Positions 1-5,227 of a stretch of 5,227 nucleotides of DNA are shown one piece after another; positions within the stretch are counted from its first letter, which is position 1, and each line of letters starts with the position of its first letter. The DNA is from Oscillibacter sp. (GTDB lineage Bacteria; Bacillota; Clostridia; Oscillospirales; Oscillospiraceae): the NCBI GenBank assembly GCA_003522105.1, contig DPGF01000002.1, positions 1 to 5,227 of the forward strand, written 5' to 3'. The notes beneath the pieces were generated by a model that worked only from the letters and a program-made list of their open reading frames with translations, was not told the origin of the DNA and searched no databases. The translations under genes and the position numbers were made by a program.

Positions 1-200
1 TTGCGGGTGGCAAGGCCCATGCCGGCTGCCAGCTCCAGCGTCTTGTCCAGTGCGGCACGGGGGCCCTTGCCGAAGGGTGCGCCCTCTTCCGGGGTGCCCT
101 CCACACTGTCGATGGCCACCAGCGCGGCAATGTCCTGCAGCAGCTGCTCCTTGTTTTCCGCGATGTACGCGTCGATCTTCTGATTCAGTCCCTGATCCAT
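1..200 (-). CDS. M20-family dipeptidase (Sapep/PepV-like), N-terminal fragment
   Basis: This is the first 66 residues of a cytoplasmic zinc metallopeptidase of the M20 family, of the Sapep/PepV dipeptidase type, which cleaves dipeptides and short peptides taken up by the cell. The fragment opens with an amphipathic helix (LNQKIDAYIAENKEQLLQDI) followed by the family's early motif, ALVAIDSVEGTPEEGAPFG, and a helix ending in GLATR just before the window edge. In this family the next residues normally form a conserved N-x-D-x-Y-A-G-Y segment, and the two bases left over (AA) fit an Asn codon. The metal-binding His/Asp/Glu residues lie outside the window and cannot be checked. I chose the ATG at 200 because the GGAAAGGA site at 211-218 is then about 10 bases upstream. 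The in-frame ATG at 206 (two residues longer, MIM...) leaves only 4 bases and is the alternative. Codon choice matches the small membrane gene upstream (ACC and GTG, no GTC) and not the genes further right. Confidence 0.8.
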   Translation of the reverse strand, partial: MDQGLNQKIDAYIAENKEQLLQDIAALVAIDSVEGTPEEGAPFGKGPRAALDKTLELAAGMGLATR

Positions 201-265
201 GATCATCGTTTCCTTTCCGGGCGGGCTGCTGCACGCAGACCGCTGTATTCAAACACATCCTGTTC

Positions 266-294
266 ATTCTAGCACACTCGGGGCAGAAATGCTA
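266..294 (-). promoter_or_regulatory. Candidate extended -10 promoter for the M20 peptidase
   Basis: On the minus strand an extended -10 element, TG-C-TAGAAT, occupies 274 down to 266. The hexamer at the expected -35 distance (289-294, TAGCAT) is a poor match, so the element would depend on the extended TG. It lies about 65 bases upstream of the peptidase start, in the 134-base gap after the small membrane gene, and would allow transcription independent of that gene. No convincing intrinsic terminator is seen after position 335, so read-through is also possible. Confidence 0.4.
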
Positions 295-334
295 TGGGCA
301 ATTTCCACGACAAAGCGGCGGCAGGTTTGGGCCA

Positions 335-820
335 TCAGCCCACGGCAAACAGACCGCTCAACGCACCCAACAGGCCCGCACTGGCCAGACCCATGATGAT
401 CCCGGCCAGCAATACGCCACCCATGCAGGCCACCAGCACATCCTTGAACTTCATGTCCAGGATGGACCCCGCCAGCGTGCCGGTCCAGGCACCGGTGCCC
501 GGCAGCGGGATGCCCACGAACAGCAGCAGCGCCAGGGTCAGGCCGCGGCCCGCCTTGGCCTCCAGTGCACGGCCGCCCTTTTCGCCCTTGTTGATGCAAA
601 AGCGACAGATGGGCCCGATGAGGGGCTTATGGTAGCCCCAGATCAAAAACTTCCGGGCAAACAGGTAGATAAAGGGCACCGGAAGCATGTTGCCCAGCAC
701 GCACAAAAAGTAGGTGGGCAGTGCCGGAAGCCCCAGACCCAGCCCAATGGGAATGGCTCCGCGCAGCTCCACGATGGGCACCATGGAGATGAAAAACACC
801 AGCAGATAATTCTTGAGCAT
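335..820 (-). CDS. Small integral membrane protein, COG2426/PF06695 ("small multi-drug export" family)
   Basis: This is a 161-residue integral membrane protein that I recognise as the COG2426/PF06695 family. The family's "small multi-drug export" label is historical and its function is poorly established. Family hallmarks are visible: an N-terminal hydrophobic segment leading into P-I-V-E-L-R-G-A-I-P (residues 15-24), a Gly/Pro-rich second segment (about 25-56), a short basic cytosolic stretch with KGEKGGRALEAK (78-89), the signature FVGIPLPGTGAWTG (101-114), and a C-terminal hydrophobic pair (about 126-160). The length is normal for the family. The start at 820 is chosen because AAAGGAG lies 5 bases upstream. 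The earlier in-frame ATG at 841 would start inside the exonuclease gene and lacks such a site. The gene begins 10 bases after the exonuclease stop codon, whose TAA is part of the Shine-Dalgarno region, so the two are probably co-transcribed. Leucine is CTG in 22 of 31 codons and GTC is absent, unlike the exonuclease. Confidence 0.85.
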   Translation of the reverse strand: MLKNYLLVFFISMVPIVELRGAIPIGLGLGLPALPTYFLCVLGNMLPVPFIYLFARKFLIWGYHKPLIGPICRFCINKGEKGGRALEAKAGRGLTLALLLFVGIPLPGTGAWTGTLAGSILDMKFKDVLVACMGGVLLAGIIMGLASAGLLGALSGLFAVG

Positions 821-830
821 AGCTTCTCCT

Positions 831-1586
831 TTACAGGTCAATGTCCAGCTCCACCGGGCAGTGGTCCGAGCCGAACACCTCGTTGTGGATCTCGGCGGCG
901 CGGATCTTATCTGCGATGCGCTGCGAGACGATAAAGTAGTCGATGCGCCAGCCGACGTTCCTTGCCCGCGACTGTGCGCGGTAGCTCCACCACGAGTAGG
1001 CGTCGGTCTTGTCGGGGTAGAGCGTGCGGAAGGAATCCAGAAAGCCGGAGGAGAGAAGCTGCGTCATCTTGCCGCGTTCCTCGTCGGAAAAGCCGGGATT
1101 GAAGTGGTTCGTCTTGGGATTTTTGAGGTCGATCTCCTCGTGCGCCACGTTTAAGTCGCCGCAGTAGACGACGGGCTTGATGTTGTCAAGCTCGCAAAGG
1201 TACTGCCGCAGCGCGTCCTCCCACTCCATGCGGTACGAAAGGCGGCGCAGCTCGTCCTGCGAGTTCGGCGTGTAGCAGCAGACGAGGTAGAAGTCCTCGT
1301 ATTCACAGGTGATGACGCGCCCCTCGTGGCGGTGGATATCCTCGCCGAAGTCATACGTGACGGAGAGCGGCTCGCGCTTGGTGAAGACCGCCGTGCCGGA
1401 ATAGCCCTTCTTGTCCGCGCTGTTCCAGTAGATGTGGTACTGCGGCAGGTCGAGCTCGATCTGGTGCGGCTGCAATTTCGTCTCCTGTAAGCAGATCACG
1501 TCCGCGTCGATGAGATCCACAAAATCCAGAAAGCCCTTGCCGATGCAGGCGCGCAAGCCGTTGACATTCCAAGAAATGAGTTTCAT
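831..1586 (-). CDS. xth: Exodeoxyribonuclease III / AP endonuclease
   Basis: This is a cytoplasmic, Mg2+-dependent base-excision-repair nuclease of the exonuclease III / ExoA family in the endonuclease/exonuclease/phosphatase fold. It cuts DNA 5' of abasic sites and removes blocked 3' ends. At 251 residues it is full length. All catalytic positions are visible by comparison with E. coli ExoIII: Asn7 in ISWNVNG, Glu35 in LQETK, Tyr105 in YTPNS, Asp144 and Asn146 in GDLNVAH, Asp216 in GWRIDYF, and the terminal Asp241-His242 in GSDHCPVEL. The ATG at 1586 is preceded by GGGAGG about 11 bases upstream and by a good promoter, and the protein begins with the invariant MKLISWNVNG, so the start is secure. 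The membrane gene follows after 10 bases with no terminator between. Valine codons are 9 GTC to 5 GTG and leucine is mainly CTC/CTG, in contrast to the next gene. The last GTC codon is Val220. Confidence 0.96.
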   Translation of the reverse strand: MKLISWNVNGLRACIGKGFLDFVDLIDADVICLQETKLQPHQIELDLPQYHIYWNSADKKGYSGTAVFTKREPLSVTYDFGEDIHRHEGRVITCEYEDFYLVCCYTPNSQDELRRLSYRMEWEDALRQYLCELDNIKPVVYCGDLNVAHEEIDLKNPKTNHFNPGFSDEERGKMTQLLSSGFLDSFRTLYPDKTDAYSWWSYRAQSRARNVGWRIDYFIVSQRIADKIRAAEIHNEVFGSDHCPVELDIDL

Positions 1587-1621
1587 TGGGGAAAAGTCCT
1601 CCCGTTTCGTTGAGTATCCCC

Positions 1622-1650
1622 ATTGTACTATCTGCCCGCGGCAAAAGCAA
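1622..1650 (-). promoter_or_regulatory. Candidate sigma-A-type promoter of the exonuclease III gene
   Basis: Read on the minus strand, TTGCTT (1650-1645) is separated by 17 bases from TACAAT (1627-1622). The -10 matches the consensus at five of six positions and the spacing is ideal; the -35 is moderate. Transcription would begin about 30 bases upstream of the ATG, leaving a short leader with the GGGAGG ribosome-binding site. The element sits directly after the transporter terminator, so the exonuclease and the membrane gene form a separate transcription unit. Confidence 0.55.
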
Positions 1651-1664
1651 TATAAAAGACGCAG

Positions 1665-1722
1665 CGCCGCGGAAAGAAGAACAAGGCGGGACGCTCCCTT
1701 TTTGAAGGGAACGCCCCGCCTT
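1665..1722 (-). terminator. Intrinsic terminator of the formate/nitrite transporter-like gene
   Basis: A long inverted repeat pairs 1683-1700 with 1705-1722 around the loop TTTG. The outer arm is AAGGCGGG/CCCGCCTT, the inner arm TCCCTT/AAGGGA, and two mismatches lie in between. On the minus strand the hairpin is followed by a T-rich tail (TTGTTCTTCTTTCC), as expected for a Rho-independent terminator about 28 bases after the transporter stop codon. A second small hairpin, CCTGC/GCAGG with a 5-base loop (1729-1743), lies between the stop and the terminator. The plus-strand tail is not T-rich enough to suggest a bidirectional role. Confidence 0.8.
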
Positions 1723-1749
1723 TCCGCTCCTGCCTGACGCAGGGATCTT

Positions 1750-2361
1750 TTACTTTGTCAGGATTTTTCTCGTCACCGGTCCGATCACGCCGCCCACGGC
1801 GTTGCCGAGCGTCATCACAAGCAGATAAAGGATCGCGCGGCCGCTCCATGCGCCGCCCATCGTGAAGTAATACATGTTGGCCACGCAGTGCTCAAAGCCG
1901 CAGAGAATGAACACGCACACACCGAAGAAGAGCGCGAGGTATTTGCCCAGCTCGTGCGGGTTGGAGCGGTAGCCCTCCACGCCGATGTAGATCATCACGT
2001 TGCAGAAAATGGCGAGGATGAACGCGCCGAACAGCGGCTCGGAGAGCTTGAGCGCGCAGATGGCCTGTGCGCGGGCGTCGAGCGAGGCAAGGCGCGTGAA
2101 CTGCTCGAGCGCGGCAATGATCGCCGTGCCGGCCAGGTTGCCGAACCAGATGACCGGCAGCGTTTTTGCATAGGCCGCGTCGTTGTCGAAAAGATAGCAG
2201 ACCTTGCCCGTAAACAGGTGCAGTCCGCGCGTGCAGACGACAAAAAGGCCGATGGTGAAGAAAAGAGAGCCGATGACCGTATTTTCCACCGACAGAAATA
2301 CCGTTCCGCCAAAGCCGATGACCATACCGGCCAGAATCGCGGAGAGAAAGATCTTTTTCAT
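1750..2361 (-). CDS. Short formate/nitrite transporter (FNT) family channel
   Basis: This is a 203-residue polytopic membrane protein of the FNT family (FocA/NirC/AsrD fold, PF01226), pentameric channels that move small monovalent anions such as formate, nitrite or hydrosulfide. Six membrane segments can be seen at about residues 5-25, 27-47, 67-88, 109-130, 138-160 and 175-197. Family features are the AGMVIGFGG start of helix 1, the LFTG (49-52) omega-loop region, WFGNLAG (72-78), the central-histidine motif GFEHCVANM (155-163, His158) and GNAVGG (186-191). The protein is much shorter than FocA/NirC (about 270-285). It starts at helix 1, lacking the N-terminal amphipathic helix, and the tail after helix 6 is only a few residues. 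The usual G-S-E-L-F-T reads G-L-H-L-F-T, and the N-W-L-V-C-type helix is NVMIYIGVEGY. Substrate cannot be assigned. GGAGG lies 10 bases before the ATG, and the gene has its own promoter and terminator. Confidence 0.88.
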   Translation of the reverse strand: MKKIFLSAILAGMVIGFGGTVFLSVENTVIGSLFFTIGLFVVCTRGLHLFTGKVCYLFDNDAAYAKTLPVIWFGNLAGTAIIAALEQFTRLASLDARAQAICALKLSEPLFGAFILAIFCNVMIYIGVEGYRSNPHELGKYLALFFGVCVFILCGFEHCVANMYYFTMGGAWSGRAILYLLVMTLGNAVGGVIGPVTRKILTK

Positions 2362-2395
2362 GAAGTATGTTCCTCCAAACCGAGTGATGCCTTCT

Positions 2396-2425
2396 ATTCT
2401 ACCGTAAAGCGGCGGGCGTTGTAAA
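2396..2425 (-). promoter_or_regulatory. Candidate promoter of the FNT-family gene
   Basis: On the minus strand TTTACA (2425-2420, five of six consensus positions) is followed after 18 bases by TAGAAT (2401-2396). The start of transcription would lie about 25-30 bases before the ATG at 2361. A weak inverted repeat, ACCGT (2401-2405) and ACGGT (2425-2429), brackets the spacer between the two hexamers and could be an operator, but the arms are short enough to arise by chance. I see no FNR-like TTGAT-N4-ATCAA box. Confidence 0.5.
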
Positions 2426-2543
2426 CGGTTCTTTTCCGCAGGAGGGGAAAGTCCGCAGAAAATGCAGCTTTTTTTCGCTTTGACTTAACAGAAGGAACCA
2501 CCGCGGCGCGTTCCGCTTCGCGGGAAGAAAGGGCAAAAAACAC

Positions 2544-2572
2544 TTGTACGGTTTTTCTCTCCGTGATAAAAT
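2544..2572 (+). promoter_or_regulatory. Sigma-A-type promoter of the radC-uvrB unit
   Basis: TTGTAC (2544-2549) and TAAAAT (2567-2572) are separated by exactly 17 bases. The -35 matches four of six and the -10 five of six consensus positions, in an AT-rich patch that stands out from its GC-rich surroundings. Transcription would begin near 2579, giving a leader of about 65 bases before radC. No Gram-positive LexA box (GAAC-N4-GTTC type) is seen over or beside it, so SOS control is not supported by the sequence. Confidence 0.65.
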
Positions 2573-2574
2573 AA

Positions 2575-2643
2575 CCTATTAAGACAAAAATAGGAGAAGC
2601 AGGCCGCGTTATGCGGCAAAAATGCCACGGAAGGGGGAACCGC
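2575..2643 (+). promoter_or_regulatory. Leader of radC with small, mutually exclusive hairpins
   Basis: The leader holds an inverted repeat CCTATT/AATAGG (2575-2580 and 2589-2594, 8-base loop) just after the -10 element. It is followed by GCCGC/GCGGC (2603-2607 and 2613-2617, 5-base loop). A second stem, GGCA/TGCC (2615-2618 and 2623-2626), shares bases with the first, and GCGG (2613-2616) could instead pair with CCGC (2640-2643) right before the ATG, enclosing the Shine-Dalgarno G-run (2633-2637). Alternative folding could tune radC translation. It matches no riboswitch class I recognise, and the stems are short, so this is tentative. Confidence 0.25.
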
Positions 2644-2644
2644 C

Positions 2645-3346
2645 ATGCCGGTTCACGAAGGACATCGCTCACGCAAAAAAGAGCAGTTTCGCGCCCACGG
2701 ACTCGATGCGTTCGCCGACCATGAGGTGCTCGAGCTTCTCCTCTATTACGCTGTGCCGCGGCAGGACACCAATCCCATCGCGCACCGCCTGATGCAAAAA
2801 TTCGGCTCGCTCGACGCGGTGTTTGCCGCCGACCGTGCAGAGCTTGAGGAGGTCGAGGGCGTGGGCGAGAACGCCTCGACGCTGCTCACGCTCATCTTTC
2901 CGCTGATGCGCCGCATCCGCGCCTCCGCCGGCGCGCACGAAACAGTGCTGAGCGATACCGAACAGGCGGGCGCATACTTTTTAGACCTCTTTTTCGGCGA
3001 GCGGGAGGAAAAGCTCTACGAGGCCTGCCTCGACGCGAAGGGCCGTCTCCTCGCCTGCCATTTGGTCGCCGAGGGCGACACAGACAGCGTTCAGCTCAAT
3101 ATGCGCAAAATTGTGGAAAACGCGCTCAAGTGCGGCGCGAGCAGCGTGCTTCTTTCCCACAACCACCCCAGCGGCGTGGCGCTCCCCTCCCCTGCGGACA
3201 ACGCGACCACGCTGTCGGTTTTCGACGCGCTGCGCACTGTGGGCGTCGAGCTTGCCGACCACATCATCGTCGCGGACGACGACTTTGTCTCCCTGCGGCA
3301 CAACGGACTTCTGCCGGAAAGAGAGGGAAACGGATATGGAATTTAA
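2645..3346 (+). CDS. radC: RadC family protein (JAB/JAMM domain)
   Basis: This is a 233-residue cytoplasmic protein of the RadC family. RadC was once thought a recombination-repair factor, but its biochemical role is unsettled. Residues about 1-90 form the N-terminal helical/helix-hairpin-helix region, with HEVLELLLYYAV (26-37), KFGSLDAVF (52-60) and the hairpin ELEEVEGVGENAS (66-78). Residues about 100-225 are the MPN/JAB domain. Its zinc-binding motif SHNHPSG (171-177) continues to Asp185, giving His172, His174 and Asp185 with the standard spacing. The catalytic glutamate is probably one of Glu121, Glu122 or Glu126, but I cannot place it firmly. The length is near the family norm (about 225-230). 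The ATG at 2645 is preceded by AAGGGGG with 7 bases between. The last 11 bases overlap the start of uvrB, indicating one transcript and probable translational coupling. The codon usage agrees with uvrB. Confidence 0.94.
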   Translation: MPVHEGHRSRKKEQFRAHGLDAFADHEVLELLLYYAVPRQDTNPIAHRLMQKFGSLDAVFAADRAELEEVEGVGENASTLLTLIFPLMRRIRASAGAHETVLSDTEQAGAYFLDLFFGEREEKLYEACLDAKGRLLACHLVAEGDTDSVQLNMRKIVENALKCGASSVLLSHNHPSGVALPSPADNATTLSVFDALRTVGVELADHIIVADDDFVSLRHNGLLPEREGNGYGI

Positions 3347-5227
3347 GCTGCACGCGCCCTTCAAGCCCACGGGCGACCAGCCGCAGGCCATCGAAAAGCT
3401 CGCGCAGGGAGTGAAGATGGGCCTCGATGAGCAGGTGCTGCTCGGCGTGACCGGCTCGGGCAAGACCTTCACGATGGCAAGCGTCATCGAAAAAGTCCAG
3501 CGCCCCACGCTCGTGCTGGCGCACAACAAGACCCTCGCCGCGCAGCTTTGCGCGGAGTTCAAGGAGTTTTTTCCCGAGAACGCGGTCGAATACTTCGTTT
3601 CCTACTATGACTACTATCAGCCCGAGGCCTATATCCCCCACACGGATACCTACATTGCAAAGGACGCTTCCACGAACGAGGAGATCGACCGCCTGCGGCT
3701 CAGCGCCACCTGCGCGCTGCTCGAGCGGCGCGATGTGATCGTCGTCTCCTCCGTTTCCTGCATCTACGGTCTCGGCGAGCCGGAGGATTTTGAAAAGCTC
3801 ATGATCTCGCTGCGCCCCGGCATGACCATGGAGCGCGACGAGCTATTGAAGCGCCTCATCGAGATCCGCTACGAGCGCAACGACGTTGCCTTTGAGCGCA
3901 ACCGTTTCCGCGTGCGCGGCGACACGGTGGAGCTCTACCCCGCCTACTATCGCGACAAGGCCATCCGCGTCGAATTCTTCGGCGACGAGATCGACCGGAT
4001 CAGCGAATTCAACCCCGTGAACGGTCAGGTGACGCGCACGCTCCAGCACATCGCCATCTATCCTGCCTCGCATTACGTTACAACGAAGGACAAATTGGAG
4101 CGCGCCATCGTGGAGATCGACCGTGAGCTTGACGAGCGCGAGGCGCAGTTTCTCTCCGAGGGCAAGGCGGTGGAGGCGCAGCGCATCCGCCAGCGCACGC
4201 GCTACGACATCGAGATGCTGCGCGAGCTTGGCTACTGCACGGGCATCGAGAACTATTCCCGCGTCATCAGCGGCCGCCCCGTCGGCTCCCCGCCGCTGAC
4301 GCTCATCGACTATTTTCCCAAGGATTTCCTCCTCTTTGTGGATGAATCCCACGTCACGCTGCCGCAGGTGCGCGCGATGTACAACGGCGACCGCGCGCGC
4401 AAGGAGAGTCTGGTCGAATACGGCTTCCGCCTGCCCTGCGCGTTCGACAACCGCCCGCTTAAATTCGACGAATTCGAGCAGCGCGTCCACCAGCGCATCT
4501 ACGTTTCCGCGACGCCCGGCGACTATGAAAAGGAGCGCGCGGGCCAGATCGTCGAGCAGGTCATTCGCCCGACGGGCTTACTCGATCCCAAGGTCGAGGT
4601 GCGGCCGGTGGAAAACCAGATCGACGATCTCATCGGCGAGATCAACGCGCGCGCGGCGCGCAACGAGCGCGTGCTCGTCACCACGCTGACAAAAAAGATG
4701 GCAGAAGACCTCACGCAGTACCTGACGGGCGCGGGCATCCGCGTGCGCTATATGCACGCGGACGTGGAGACCATCGAGCGCATGGAGCTCATCCGCGGCC
4801 TGCGCCTCGGCGAGTTCGACGTGCTCGTCGGCATCAACCTGCTGCGCGAAGGTCTCGACATTCCCGAGGTCTCGATGGTCGCCATCTTAGACGCCGACAA
4901 AGAAGGATTTTTGCGCAGCGAGACGAGCCTTATCCAGACCATCGGCCGCGCCGCGCGAAACGCCGACGGCCTTGTCGTGCTCTATGCCGACACCATCACG
5001 CCTTCGATGCGCCGCGCGATGGACGAAACAGAGCGAAGAAGAGAAATTCAGGACGCATACAACAAGGAAAACGGCATCGTCCCCCAGACCATCCGCAAGG
5101 ACGTGCGCGAGATCATCGAAATTTCGAAGAAGGACGAAGCCTCCGCCCGCCGCCGCGGCAAGCGCAAGCTCTCCGAGCGCGAGCGGGACGAGGAGATCAG
5201 AAAGCTCGAAAAGCAGATGCAGGAGGC
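3336..5227 (+). CDS. uvrB: Excinuclease ABC subunit B, C-terminal end cut by the window
   Basis: UvrB is the helicase-fold core of nucleotide excision repair. It receives damaged DNA from UvrA, probes it with a beta-hairpin and then recruits UvrC for incision. The reading frame is open over 630 residues to the window edge, with no frameshift; about 25-40 residues should be missing. Visible elements in order are Walker A GVTGSGKT (37-44, Lys43), HNKTLAAQL (63-71), the beta-hairpin YYDYYQPEAYIP (90-101), the Walker B-type DESH (336-339), SATP (391-394), motif V GINLLREGLDIP (499-510) and motif VI QTIGRAARN (534-542). A charged linker leads into the start of the C-terminal UVR domain (EEIRKLEKQM, 619-628), which binds UvrC and UvrA. 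The start ATG lies inside the end of radC, with GAGAGGG 8 bases upstream (3321-3327). In many Clostridia uvrA follows uvrB; that would lie beyond the window. Confidence 0.98.
   Translation, partial: MEFKLHAPFKPTGDQPQAIEKLAQGVKMGLDEQVLLGVTGSGKTFTMASVIEKVQRPTLVLAHNKTLAAQLCAEFKEFFPENAVEYFVSYYDYYQPEAYIPHTDTYIAKDASTNEEIDRLRLSATCALLERRDVIVVSSVSCIYGLGEPEDFEKLMISLRPGMTMERDELLKRLIEIRYERNDVAFERNRFRVRGDTVELYPAYYRDKAIRVEFFGDEIDRISEFNPVNGQVTRTLQHIAIYPASHYVTTKDKLERAIVEIDRELDEREAQFLSEGKAVEAQRIRQRTRYDIEMLRELGYCTGIENYSRVISGRPVGSPPLTLIDYFPKDFLLFVDESHVTLPQVRAMYNGDRARKESLVEYGFRLPCAFDNRPLKFDEFEQRVHQRIYVSATPGDYEKERAGQIVEQVIRPTGLLDPKVEVRPVENQIDDLIGEINARAARNERVLVTTLTKKMAEDLTQYLTGAGIRVRYMHADVETIERMELIRGLRLGEFDVLVGINLLREGLDIPEVSMVAILDADKEGFLRSETSLIQTIGRAARNADGLVVLYADTITPSMRRAMDETERRREIQDAYNKENGIVPQTIRKDVREIIEISKKDEASARRRGKRKLSERERDEEIRKLEKQMQE

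Noticed and set aside
327..343. TGGGC/GCCCA hairpin over the stop codon of the small membrane gene as a terminator
   Set aside because: Only five pairs and no T tract follow on the minus strand, so intrinsic termination is not supported.
264..599. Overlapping frames on both strands at the small membrane gene (264-599 minus, 294-635 plus)
   Set aside because: They are in other frames than the recognised COG2426 protein, and neither shows family motifs or a ribosome-binding site.
821..841. Upstream ATG at 841 as start of the small membrane protein
   Set aside because: It would add seven non-family residues, start inside the exonuclease gene and ignore the well-placed AAAGGAG before the ATG at 820.
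1888..2424. A 178-codon open frame opposite the FNT-family gene
   Set aside because: It encodes a highly charged Glu/Arg/Ala/Asp-rich product typical of an antisense shadow and covers the well-supported transporter with its promoter and start.
2449..2476. Run of seven T after a small GCA/TGC stem as a possible plus-strand terminator
   Set aside because: The stem is only three pairs, and no plus-strand gene lies upstream for it to terminate.
2494..2514. GGAAC ... GTTCC inverted repeat upstream of radC as a possible LexA (SOS) box
   Set aside because: The arms are 11 bases apart, whereas the Gram-positive LexA site has GAAC and GTTC separated by 4. The repeat also lies 30 bases upstream of the -35 element.
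3843..4490. A 215-codon open frame antisense to uvrB
   Set aside because: It lies wholly opposite the intact uvrB gene, is Ala/Val/Arg-rich low-complexity in character, and is the usual mirror of a GC-rich coding sequence. No family is recognisable.
1..5227. Mobile elements, CRISPR arrays, tRNA/rRNA genes, phage or defence genes
   Set aside because: No transposase or integrase motifs, regularly spaced repeats, cloverleaf-like segments or nuclease/toxin systems were seen; the window is filled by ordinary chromosomal genes.

Overview
The window is a GC-rich chromosomal segment from an anaerobic Firmicute, most likely a gut-type Clostridium relative (Oscillospiraceae/Ruminococcaceae). The evidence is the gene families, the purine-rich Shine-Dalgarno sites (AAAGGAG, GGGAGG, GGAGG) and the sigma-A-like promoters in an otherwise G+C-rich background. 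The assignment is inferred by eye; no database search was possible.

There are two blocks on opposite strands, divided by a divergent intergenic region at 2362-2644. On the minus strand, from right to left, lie a compact formate/nitrite-transporter-family channel (1750-2361) with its own promoter and terminator, an exodeoxyribonuclease III (831-1586) with its own promoter, a small COG2426/PF06695 membrane protein starting 10 bases after the exonuclease stop (335-820), and the N-terminus of an M20/Sapep dipeptidase cut by the window edge (1-200). On the plus strand, a strong promoter at 2544-2572 drives radC (2645-3346), which overlaps uvrB (3336 to beyond the end) by 11 bases.

Functionally this is mainly a DNA-repair neighbourhood. 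Exonuclease III acts on abasic sites and blocked 3' ends, UvrB is the damage-verifying core of nucleotide excision repair, and RadC is a JAB/JAMM-domain protein of uncertain role. The transporter, small membrane protein and peptidase are unrelated housekeeping or accessory genes.

I found no new defence system, mobile element, CRISPR array, tRNA or rRNA. The most notable signal is a sharp change in codon choice near the 3' end of the exonuclease gene, about 820-930. Genes to the left almost never use GTC and rely on CTG; genes to the right use GTC and CTC freely. This suggests either a recombination/transfer boundary or a chimeric assembly join. Other points of interest are the shortened transporter and the structured leader of radC.
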